DNA from: Sivonenia sp049582005
GTDB taxonomy: Bacteria > Cyanobacteriota > Cyanobacteriia > Gloeobacterales > PMM-0068
Length of the DNA stretch: 21,536 bases
Assembly: GCA_049582005.1 (NCBI GenBank)
Contig: JBAUTB010000114.1
Location: 1-21,536 of the forward strand
Reading direction: 5' to 3'
Part shown: positions 6,852-13,845 of the stretch, piece after piece
Position numbering within the stretch: position 1 is the stretch's first letter
How the letters are laid out: every line of letters begins with the position of its first letter
Notes under the pieces: model-generated
What the model was told of the DNA's origin: nothing
What the model saw: the letters and a program-made list of their open reading frames with translations, nothing else
Databases searched by the model: none
Program-made: the position numbers and the translations under genes

Positions 6852-7455
6852 TTCTACTGACGCTAGTAGTTCTACCGACCTAAGCGATCGGCCTCCACCT
6901 AAAGGGCGCTTGATCGTACTGACCGGGCCTAGTGGCGTTGGCAAAGGCACCTTAGTGCGTGCGCTAAGAGCGCGGCATCCAGAGCTATTTCTATCGGTAT
7001 CGGCGACTACCCGTTCGCCACGCCCTGGAGAAGTAGACGGTGAACACTACTACTTCATGACGCGGGAGCAGTTTGAGGCACTTATTCAGCAGAAGGAACT
7101 CTTGGAATATGCCCAGTATGTGGGCAATTACTATGGAACTCCCCGTGCAGCCGTTATAGAAAAACTGGAGCAGGGAGTCGATGTTCTCTTGGAAATAGAG
7201 GTAGAAGGTGCCCGTCAGGTGGCCCATACTTTTCCGGAAGCCCTCCGTATTTTTCTTTTGCCCCCTTCTGAAGAGGAACTGAAAAACCGTCTGGTCGGTC
7301 GTGGAACAGATACGGCAGAAGCCATAGAGCACAGATTGACCCGAGCGCAACAAGAAATCCGCTATGCTCCAGAATTTACCTATCGCGTCGTGAATGATGA
7401 CTTGGAGCAGGCCCTACAAGCGATAGAGGCTATTCTCTATCCGCTTATGCGGTAA
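6808..7455 (+). CDS. gmk: Guanylate kinase
   Basis: Guanylate kinase phosphorylates GMP to GDP with ATP, the step between salvage or de novo GMP and GTP/dGTP. The P-loop GPSGVGKGT sits at residues 40-48. The GMP-binding SATTRSPRPGEVDGEHYYF follows at about 65-83, and the lid has RLVGRGTDT-like residues near 172. The frame is open only from 6781, and the first usable start is a TTG at 6808, inside remA. That start gives 215 aa with a Ser/Thr-rich N-terminal extension of about 33 residues. A TTG at 6910 would begin at IVLTGPSG and give a core-length enzyme, but with little before the P-loop strand. No ATG or GTG lies between. I keep the longer form with low certainty about the start. Confidence 0.95.
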   Translation: MLTDSSSLKNPSITSSTDASSSTDLSDRPPPKGRLIVLTGPSGVGKGTLVRALRARHPELFLSVSATTRSPRPGEVDGEHYYFMTREQFEALIQQKELLEYAQYVGNYYGTPRAAVIEKLEQGVDVLLEIEVEGARQVAHTFPEALRIFLLPPSEEELKNRLVGRGTDTAEAIEHRLTRAQQEIRYAPEFTYRVVNDDLEQALQAIEAILYPLMR

Positions 7456-7495
7456 GCTGACTCTATGTGCGGCCCTTTCGAAATGGAACCATGTC

Positions 7496-7762
7496 ATGCA
7501 GCAGTATCCTTTAGTTTCTAATCCCCTTATTCGTTCCTATACCGACAAGCCCATTGATCCGGATGAAGTGATGGAACGGATGGAGGCTCTTATAGAAGCT
7601 TCTTCCAACCGCTATCGTATCGTGGTACAGATTGCTAATCGGGCCAAGCGCAGACGCTATGAAGAGTTGGATGGCGATCAAGAGATTTCGATCAAACCTG
7701 TGATTCGGACTATCTTAGAAATGTCGGATGAGCTTAACGAACCGGAGATTATCGGAGATTAA
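7496..7762 (+). CDS. rpoZ: DNA-directed RNA polymerase subunit omega
   Basis: The small subunit that binds beta' and helps RNA polymerase assemble; in cyanobacteria it also affects sigma factor recruitment. The 88-aa product carries the cyanobacterial omega core ASSNRYRIVVQIANRAKRRR, followed by an acidic C-terminal tail (MSDELNEPEIIGD). It lies 40 nt after gmk, and its TAA directly precedes the coaBC ATG. The ATG at 7496 is the first in frame. A nearby ATG at 7491 is out of frame. Confidence 0.93.
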   Translation: MQQYPLVSNPLIRSYTDKPIDPDEVMERMEALIEASSNRYRIVVQIANRAKRRRYEELDGDQEISIKPVIRTILEMSDELNEPEIIGD

Positions 7763-8971
7763 ATGTTCGCCGGTCATCGGGTACTGGTTGGGGTGAGTGG
7801 CGGCATTGCCGCTTATAAAGTCTGCCAACTCGTTTCTGACCTGATCAAAGCGGGTGCCGAGGTGCGGGTAGTACTTACGAGTAATGCCCGTCATTTTGTC
7901 CAGCCGCTTACCTTTGAAACCTTGGCTCGCCATCGGGCCTATGGAGATGAGGATTTCTGGGAAGCCTCTGCAGAAACCGCAAAGCCTGTACATATTGAAT
8001 TAGGGCATTGGGCTGAAGTCCTCGTACTGGCTCCGCTAACCGCGAATACTTTGGCAAAATTGGCCTTTGGCTTGGCGGATAATCTTCTGACCAATGTGGT
8101 TTTAGCCTCTGAGGATCCCGTCCTGCTAGCCCCAGCTATGAATACGGTGATGTGGGAACAGGAGACGGTACAGCGGAATATACACCTGGTATCCCAAACG
8201 GCTAGATTCCATTGGAGCGGTCCTGATCAGGGACTGATGGCCTGTGACACAACTGGGGTAGGCCGTATGGCGGAAGTAGAGGAACTACTTCCCCATGTGG
8301 GGTCTTTGCTGTGGACCAAAGGAACACGAGATCTGCAAGGCAAGCGCGTCCTGGTGAGTGCGGGAGGGACCCAAGAATTTCTTGACCCTGTGCGGTTTAT
8401 CGGGAATCCTTCTTCGGGAAAGATGGGGATTGCCTTAGCCCGCAGTGCTTATCATCGGGGAGCGAAGGTGGTGTTGGTGCATGGTCCTACCCAAGAACTG
8501 TTGCCGTTAGGCATAGAAAATCTGGCGGTTACGAATGCACACCAGATGCATGAACTGATGCGAAAACGAGCACCTGAAGCAGACTTCATCGTCATGAATG
8601 CTGCTGTCGCTGATGTGCGCCCTCGGAGCTATAGCCCAGCGAAAATTCCCAAAAAAGAACTCCCAAAACAGCTAGAGCTGGAATCTGTTCCTGATATTCT
8701 GCAAGACTTGACCAGCAGGCGGATGCCTGGACAATGCTTCATTGGTTTTGCGGCCCAGACAGGGGATATTCAAGAAGCCGCCGCCGAAAAACTAGAGCAC
8801 AAAGATTTAGACTTTCTGGTAGCCAATCCAGTGGACCAGCCGGCTGGGGGATTCGGTCAAGAAAATAATCAAGCCATTCTCATTCGAAGTAATGGAGCCG
8901 GACGGATCGTTCCGTTGGTTTCGAAACTGGAACTGGCCCATCGAATGTGGAATTTTGTCCTCAAAGCATAA
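7763..8971 (+). CDS. coaBC: Bifunctional phosphopantothenoylcysteine decarboxylase / phosphopantothenate-cysteine ligase
   Basis: This enzyme catalyses two consecutive steps of coenzyme A synthesis: joining cysteine to 4'-phosphopantothenate (CoaB) and FMN-dependent decarboxylation to 4'-phosphopantetheine (CoaC). Residues 1-180 are the CoaC flavoprotein: VGVSGGIAAYK, the active-site His in VHIELGHW (H77), LAPLTANTLAKLA, PAMNTVMW, and the reactive Cys in GLMACDTTGVGRMAE (C161). The lid is usually ACG, and here it is ACD. Residues 190-402 are CoaB: RVLVSAGGTQEFLDPVRFIG then NPSSGKMG, MNAAVADVRP, and the lysine-rich AKIPKKELPKQL. At 402 aa it has the usual length. The ATG follows the rpoZ TAA directly, with GGAGA 5 nt before it, so the genes are cotranscribed. 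Confidence 0.97.
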   Translation: MFAGHRVLVGVSGGIAAYKVCQLVSDLIKAGAEVRVVLTSNARHFVQPLTFETLARHRAYGDEDFWEASAETAKPVHIELGHWAEVLVLAPLTANTLAKLAFGLADNLLTNVVLASEDPVLLAPAMNTVMWEQETVQRNIHLVSQTARFHWSGPDQGLMACDTTGVGRMAEVEELLPHVGSLLWTKGTRDLQGKRVLVSAGGTQEFLDPVRFIGNPSSGKMGIALARSAYHRGAKVVLVHGPTQELLPLGIENLAVTNAHQMHELMRKRAPEADFIVMNAAVADVRPRSYSPAKIPKKELPKQLELESVPDILQDLTSRRMPGQCFIGFAAQTGDIQEAAAEKLEHKDLDFLVANPVDQPAGGFGQENNQAILIRSNGAGRIVPLVSKLELAHRMWNFVLKA

Positions 8972-9087
8972 CAGTCCTGCCCCCAAGTAATGTCAGCCAA
9001 TACGTTGACAGGGTAGACACCCTTGTTCCAGCCACAAACGATATAACCCCCAACGGCACCTTAACTTTCCAGGGCAAGCTCAACTAA
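8972..9087 (+). pseudogene. C-terminal remnant of a DUF11-type surface protein
   Basis: Immediately after the coaBC stop, one frame reads VSQYVDRVDTLVPATNDITP then NGTLTFQGKLN and stops at 9085-9087. The 787-aa DUF11 protein nearby ends VTKYVDTVIGPIGPQTSKTF then TFRRRIN and stops. The two tails share V-x-x-YVD-x-V, a Pro/Thr-rich turn, and a TF-x-x-x-(L/I)N ending. Their DNA also matches around GTCA...GTxGACA..GTA. The fragment has no start codon or ribosome site of its own and begins within 3 nt of coaBC. It is best read as the 3' end of a deleted paralogue left at a deletion junction. Chance resemblance is possible because the fragment is short. Confidence 0.55.
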
Positions 9088-9174
9088 TAGCACCGCTCGG
9101 GGCACTCTATGTTTGGAAACCTCTTAAGTTCCTTTCTCTGCATCTTTTATCAACTCGCATAAAGGTTATCGAAC

Positions 9175-9726
9175 ATGAATCGTTTATTCACCACTGGTCT
9201 TGCTACCGTCGCCCTGATGGTCCCTGTATTCTTCGATGCAGCGGCTTTTGCCAGAGACGGAGCGCTTGCGCAAAGTGCCCAGACCAAACCCCAAGTCCAA
9301 CTGGCTTTGGCCGCTGAGAAGAAAATCATCCAGCGCGACGAAAAAGGCAAGGAACAAGTGACCTGGCAAGCTCTGGATAGTAGCAAGACCGTCGTTCAAT
9401 CTGGGGATGTCCTCCGCTACACGGTGACGGGCAAGAATACCAGTGATAAGCCTGCTGCCAATTTGGTGATCACCGAGCCTATGCCTAAAGGCACGGTTTA
9501 CATTCTGAACTCTAACAGTGTAGACAGTGAGGCAAAAACCACCTACAGCATTGATGGAGCGAAAAGCTTTACAGACAAGCCCATGGTCAAGGTAACTCTT
9601 CCCAACGGCAAAGTGGAGTCCAAGCCTGCTCCTGCGGAAGCCTACACTAATGTTCGTTGGAATTTTGCGAATAACCTTGCTCCCAAGGCCGCTGTAAAAG
9701 CAATGTACGAAGTGAAGGTTCGCTGA
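9175..9726 (+). CDS. Small secreted DUF11-domain protein
   Basis: A 183-aa exported protein. The N-terminus is a standard signal peptide (MNRLFTTGLATVALMVPVFF, cleavage probably after an Ala in the AAAFA region or shortly beyond). Next comes a charged linker. One DUF11-like beta-sandwich occupies about residues 75-183, shown by VQSGDVLRYTVTGKNTSDKP, ANLVITEPMPKGTVYI and a terminal WNF...AKAMYEVKVR strand. It has no membrane anchor or sorting motif. AAAGG lies about 11 nt before the ATG. It is the first intact gene of a same-strand block of DUF11/outer-membrane proteins. A short 3' hairpin suggests it can be transcribed alone. Its role is unknown; a structural or adaptor part of the surface layer is the simplest guess. 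Confidence 0.82.
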   Translation: MNRLFTTGLATVALMVPVFFDAAAFARDGALAQSAQTKPQVQLALAAEKKIIQRDEKGKEQVTWQALDSSKTVVQSGDVLRYTVTGKNTSDKPAANLVITEPMPKGTVYILNSNSVDSEAKTTYSIDGAKSFTDKPMVKVTLPNGKVESKPAPAEAYTNVRWNFANNLAPKAAVKAMYEVKVR

Positions 9727-9772
9727 TCCAGCCGATTAGCAATTTCTGCCACTAACCACAATTACCACCGAT

Positions 9773-9795
9773 TGCCCCCATGAAATATGGGGGCA
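9773..9795 (+). terminator. Possible terminator hairpin after the small DUF11 gene
   Basis: TGCCCCCAT and ATGGGGGCA form a perfect 9-bp, GC-rich stem with a 5-nt loop, 46 nt after the stop codon. No T-run follows, so termination efficiency is doubtful. It could instead protect the 3' end or be part of the leader of the next gene. Confidence 0.45.
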
Positions 9796-9893
9796 CGCGA
9801 GATGCTGGCCGTGAAATCTATGAGAAAACTAGGCTGCACCCTTAATAAATTTATCAAAGCTTTAATTACCCGGATATCTACGGAGGAACCCTA

Positions 9894-9911
9894 ATGGGTA
9901 TCGTCATTTGA
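9894..9911 (+). other. Five-codon ORF with a strong Shine-Dalgarno, in frame with the next gene
   Basis: GGAGG (9882-9886) sits exactly 7 nt before an ATG at 9894. That ATG opens the reading frame MGIVI and then UGA. The 787-aa gene starts 12 nt later at an ATG in the same frame with no ribosome site of its own. This is either a leader ORF feeding translation by reinitiation, or an intact longer N-terminus broken by a single nonsense codon. Confidence 0.55.
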
Positions 9912-9923
9912 ACATTACCGATT

Positions 9924-12287
9924 ATGCTTCTTCATGAAAAGCTTCCAAAGGTGTCGAGGAATTACCGTAGCGGGTTGTTAGCCGCTACCATGCTCATTGG
10001 TAGCATCCTACCAGTTCTCCCTGCTTGGGCTGACGGTACTGCCGCTGGTACCACTATCAGCAACACTGCTACAGCCACCTATTCTGACAATGCAGGTACA
10101 CCTCAGCCTCCTGCTACCTCCAATACCGTAACCGTCACCGTTGCGGAGGTAGCTGGTATCACCGTTACCGCAGCAGGTGTCACTCCAGCAATTGCTGGAC
10201 CTATTACGCCAGGTTCGATTGTTTACTACGACTATGTTGTGACCAACATTGGTAACGACAATACCCGGTTCACGATCCCTAACCTCGCTACAGTGACCTC
10301 AGGTCCTGGAAGCGTTAACGGAAACCTCCTGATCGATTTAAGTGGGGGTAGCACATTTGCAACCACCATTACGACTGGTTCCTATACCACCACAGACATT
10401 CCGGTGGGTGGAACGATCAAGGTTAGAGTTCCAATTCTTGTAAATGGTACGGCAACGTCAGGTCAGCAAATCACCGTCAAATTGGGTAACACCCCTGGTG
10501 AAGCCCAGAACCAACAACGGACGGCAGTTACCTCCCAAGCCGAGGACATCTTCACGGTAGATGGACCAGATTCACCACTAACCGGCGAGGCAGTCGGCGC
10601 TCCCATCAACGGCGTTCGGGAAGCCAGTGCCTCCCAAGTTGCAACGATAGGAAGTACCCCGCAGGCTTTTGCTGCCATCCTGAAGACAAGCGCATATACA
10701 TACAACTCTTCACAACCCCTGAATCAACAAACGATTACCTATAACTTAAGCCTAAGGGTAGATAGTGCGGCCCCTGTGGGAAGTACTGGATATTCTGCTT
10801 CTACGTTGTCAGGTACACCAATCAACGTAGACGGCATTTCACAGACAACGATTCTGGTTTCCGATGCTATTCCGGCAAACACAGTCTTGACAGGCACACC
10901 CGTCGCCCCCTCCGGCTGGACGGCCGTTTACACCACAGACCTGACCAGCACCCCCTCTAACACAGCTCAATGGAAAACCTTCCCCAGTAGTGGCACAGTG
11001 ACACGGGTTGGTTTTATCTACGGCAGCCCTACCCCTATCGACCCAGGAGCAAGCGGAACGACGGTCTCAGGATTTTCATTCGTGGTTACCACAACTGGAG
11101 CTACTGGGGGTGCAAGTATCCGCAACCTAGCACAGGTATTCGGTACAACGACGGGCAGCACTACTCTGGTCTATGACGAATCTGGAGACCAAAATCCTAG
11201 CAACTTTACCGATGGGCCGAATCCAGTCTCTGATCCCTTCGACTCAGTAACCAACACAGGGGTTGCCTCCGCCACAGATGGAACAGACCCAGGGAACAAC
11301 ACAGGTACCGGCTCTGACGGGGAAGACAATGTCGTCGTCGTAGGGACACCTTCCACACTCGTCAATGGTCCTCTTGGAGCTCCTACGGCTATCGGTCCTA
11401 CGAGCAATAACGATGACTTCAGCAATAAGGCCGCTCAATTAGGAGGAACTTCAAACGACAACCCGAACCCGGTTGCCTTTGGAAACACCGTGCAGAACTC
11501 AGGTAGCAGTTCAACGGATGTATCTCTGGTGCCAGGTGCGGCTCCCGCCCTCCCTGATAACACCGAGGTCACCATCTCCTTTGGTGGTCAATCAGCAACC
11601 TATACCTACACCGCTGGAGTCCCTACTCTGACCACAGGTGTTGCAGTTGTCATTCCTGCGCTTCCTGCTGGTGGCACAGCCAACTACGGGGTATCCATTG
11701 ACGTGCCAGGATCGGTAACGCCTACAAGTGCGCAAACAGGTACCACGGTGATCACAGAGTTCACGGTACCGATTGTGGCCTCTTCTGGTACTAATCAGAA
11801 CACCACCCTTGACCGCGTGTATGTGGGCTTCATGACGCTAGCGAAAACGGCAAGAGTCCTTGCTGCGGATGGAGTAACAGAGCTTAAGGCCGCCGGAACA
11901 GCCTTAACGGGTGATATTCCTCCGGGAAGCATCATTGAGTACGTTGTCACCTACAAGAACATCTCCGATGCACAGGCAGGCTCTGGCAACAACCTTGTTC
12001 TGAACGCCCAGAACCTCGTGATCAATGAAGACGGAACCCTTGCAGGCAATAACTGGGCTTTGGACAATGCGCCTACAAATGGCGTAATTGATACCAGTCA
12101 TGTCCTAGGTAACGCCCAGGATTCTAGTGGTGGCACTATTACCTACTACTCTGGGGCTACTTTACTCACCTCAGAACAGTCAGGGACTACGGCTGCTAAC
12201 GATGTCACCAAATATGTAGACACCGTAATCGGTCCTATTGGTCCTCAAACCAGCAAAACGTTTACGTTCCGCCGTCGGATCAATTAG
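9924..12287 (+). CDS. Large secreted DUF11-repeat surface protein
   Basis: A 787-aa exported protein. The n-region is MLLHEKLPKVSRNYRS and the hydrophobic core is GLLAATMLIGSILPVLPAWA, with cleavage at AWA-DG (about residue 36). The mature start, AAGTTISNTATATYSDNAG, is the typical opening of cyanobacterial and Deinococcus DUF11 proteins. DUF11-like modules follow, recognisable from GSIVYYDYVVTNIGND near 98, a Thr/Ser/Gly-rich middle with DGTDPGNNTGTGSDGEDN (about 450-470), and a last module near 640-787 (PGSIIEYVVTYKNISDAQ, ending TFTFRRRIN). There are no Cys residues and no membrane anchor. The annotated ATG lacks a ribosome site; a GGAGG/ATG lies 30 nt upstream in the same frame but is followed by UGA. 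A 21-bp hairpin follows the stop. Probably a surface fibre or sheath component; function is inferred only from domain type. Confidence 0.85.
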   Translation: MLLHEKLPKVSRNYRSGLLAATMLIGSILPVLPAWADGTAAGTTISNTATATYSDNAGTPQPPATSNTVTVTVAEVAGITVTAAGVTPAIAGPITPGSIVYYDYVVTNIGNDNTRFTIPNLATVTSGPGSVNGNLLIDLSGGSTFATTITTGSYTTTDIPVGGTIKVRVPILVNGTATSGQQITVKLGNTPGEAQNQQRTAVTSQAEDIFTVDGPDSPLTGEAVGAPINGVREASASQVATIGSTPQAFAAILKTSAYTYNSSQPLNQQTITYNLSLRVDSAAPVGSTGYSASTLSGTPINVDGISQTTILVSDAIPANTVLTGTPVAPSGWTAVYTTDLTSTPSNTAQWKTFPSSGTVTRVGFIYGSPTPIDPGASGTTVSGFSFVVTTTGATGGASIRNLAQVFGTTTGSTTLVYDESGDQNPSNFTDGPNPVSDPFDSVTNTGVASATDGTDPGNNTGTGSDGEDNVVVVGTPSTLVNGPLGAPTAIGPTSNNDDFSNKAAQLGGTSNDNPNPVAFGNTVQNSGSSSTDVSLVPGAAPALPDNTEVTISFGGQSATYTYTAGVPTLTTGVAVVIPALPAGGTANYGVSIDVPGSVTPTSAQTGTTVITEFTVPIVASSGTNQNTTLDRVYVGFMTLAKTARVLAADGVTELKAAGTALTGDIPPGSIIEYVVTYKNISDAQAGSGNNLVLNAQNLVINEDGTLAGNNWALDNAPTNGVIDTSHVLGNAQDSSGGTITYYSGATLLTSEQSGTTAANDVTKYVDTVIGPIGPQTSKTFTFRRRIN

Positions 12288-12295
12288 CGTCCTAA

Positions 12296-12345
12296 AACTT
12301 TTCTGGTTGTTTCTGTTTTCAAGTACAGAAACAACCAGAAAAGTT
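12296..12345. terminator. Long perfect hairpin, probable bidirectional terminator
   Basis: A perfect 21-bp inverted repeat (12296-12316 with 12325-12345) around an 8-nt loop starts 8 nt after the stop of the 787-aa gene. Arms begin AACTTTTCTGGTTG. T- and A-rich ends on both sides allow it to act in either direction. It divides the surface-protein block into two transcription units. Confidence 0.75.
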
Positions 12346-12372
12346 ATTCCTGCCTTATCAGAGTAGAAATTG

Positions 12373-13845
12373 ATGAGTTTTGCTTATCGCAGACAAGCCT
12401 TAAAGTTTTGGCTTCAACTTCTCGTGGTTGCAGGAACATTAACTATTAGCCAAGCCGTTCATGCTCAGCAGCAACCTATCTTTAAAAATCGAGCGCAGTT
12501 AGATTATAAAGACTCATTAGGATTTTTTCAACCCAGAGTTGAATCTGTTCAAAATACAACCCAAATTGGGCTGGCGGATCCTCTAGGAAAAATCACAGGC
12601 TGCGATGGCGAAATCCTCAAAGACTATAGTGGCTTCAGTATTAGTTTGTACGATACACCCAATGGGACTGATCTGGGATCCTTAGTTTCATTCACGCCCA
12701 CAGAAGTCCCTGATAATCCAAACAATTCAATCCCCCTTGGAATCGCTCCCAACAATCAGAATAGCAATCCATACTTTCTGTCCAGTACAGGCCAAGGAAC
12801 CTATAACTTCTTCTTCGATGCCAGCAAAGGCCAACTGGATGTAGGCAGAACCTATATCCTTGTAATCAACCCTCCAGCTGGGTCTATTTATGTCCAGCGC
12901 CGAGTACGACTTCAGATTACCAGTCGGGTCGGAAATGCGGTTTCCTATAGGGCTACAGCGCTTGACGGGAACCCGCTTGCAACAACAAGTAATCCCACCG
13001 ATACGATTAGCCAAACTATCACTATCGGAGATGCAGCAACCGTAGGTTTGGTTCTGATAACAGGCTGGAATACCAGCATCTGTCAACCCGAAGAAATTCA
13101 AATTACCAAGACAGCCAACCAGGTCACCGCTGAACCGGGAGATACGATAATCTACCGCGTTTCCCTTCAAAGTCAGTCGGCTTCTGCCCTCGACTTGCTA
13201 AAGGTTACCGATACCCTTCCCTTAGGGTTTAGCTTCATTCCCAGCTCCGTGCGGGCCTCAATTGCCGGAACCCCAGTCGCCCTTTCGATCAGCCAAAATG
13301 GCTCACAGGTAACCTTTGATGCCGTAGGAATCAGCCTTGCTCCCACGCAATCTTTAGATATCGTCTATGCCACCACGCTCACCCCTGATGCGCTGAGGGG
13401 GACGGGCCAAAACTCTGCTGTTGTCAATGGCCGCCGAGTGAGCAATAGCCACCGGATCCAAGGCGGCCCTGCCATCTATCGTGTACAGATTCGGCCAGGG
13501 ATTCTATCGGACCGGGGCATCATCTTGGGCCTGGTCTTTGTAGACAAAAACTTTGATGGTGAACAGCAACCGGGTGAACCCGGCGTCCCGAATGCAGTGG
13601 TCTATCTGGAAGATGGCACCCGCGTCACCACCGACCCCAACGGTCTATTCTCTATAGCGAACGTGACCTCTGGGCCCCATACCGGAGTGCTGGACCTGAG
13701 CAGCATACCGGGATATACCCTCGCTCCTAATCTCTATTTTATCGAACTGAATAGTCAATCCCGTCTCGTCAATTTGGAACCCGGTGGGATGGTGCGCATG
13801 AATTTTGGCGTCACTCCTGTTTTTGGAGGAGTCCCAATCCCATGA
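12373..13845 (+). CDS. Secreted DUF11 plus SdrD-B-like domain protein
   Basis: A 490-aa exported protein. The signal peptide is MSFAYRRQALKFWLQLLVVA with cleavage after VHA (about residue 31). Residues about 32-240 are an unassigned beta-rich region. A DUF11 domain follows at about 245-355 (IQITKTANQVTAEPGDTIIY, LLKVTDTLPLGF). The SdrD-B/carboxypeptidase-regulatory-like module is at about 385-490: GLVFVDKNFDGEQQPGEPGV then PNAVVYLEDG, with the Asp-rich calcium-type loop and TDPNGLFSIANV. I use the ATG at 12373; a TTG directly before it is unlikely. No strong ribosome site is visible. The TGA overlaps the ATG of the barrel gene (ATGA). As I recall from the family, the same order (DUF11, DKNxDG module, barrel) is commonly fused in one polypeptide, which suggests the two products work together at the outer membrane. 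Confidence 0.85.
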   Translation: MSFAYRRQALKFWLQLLVVAGTLTISQAVHAQQQPIFKNRAQLDYKDSLGFFQPRVESVQNTTQIGLADPLGKITGCDGEILKDYSGFSISLYDTPNGTDLGSLVSFTPTEVPDNPNNSIPLGIAPNNQNSNPYFLSSTGQGTYNFFFDASKGQLDVGRTYILVINPPAGSIYVQRRVRLQITSRVGNAVSYRATALDGNPLATTSNPTDTISQTITIGDAATVGLVLITGWNTSICQPEEIQITKTANQVTAEPGDTIIYRVSLQSQSASALDLLKVTDTLPLGFSFIPSSVRASIAGTPVALSISQNGSQVTFDAVGISLAPTQSLDIVYATTLTPDALRGTGQNSAVVNGRRVSNSHRIQGGPAIYRVQIRPGILSDRGIILGLVFVDKNFDGEQQPGEPGVPNAVVYLEDGTRVTTDPNGLFSIANVTSGPHTGVLDLSSIPGYTLAPNLYFIELNSQSRLVNLEPGGMVRMNFGVTPVFGGVPIP

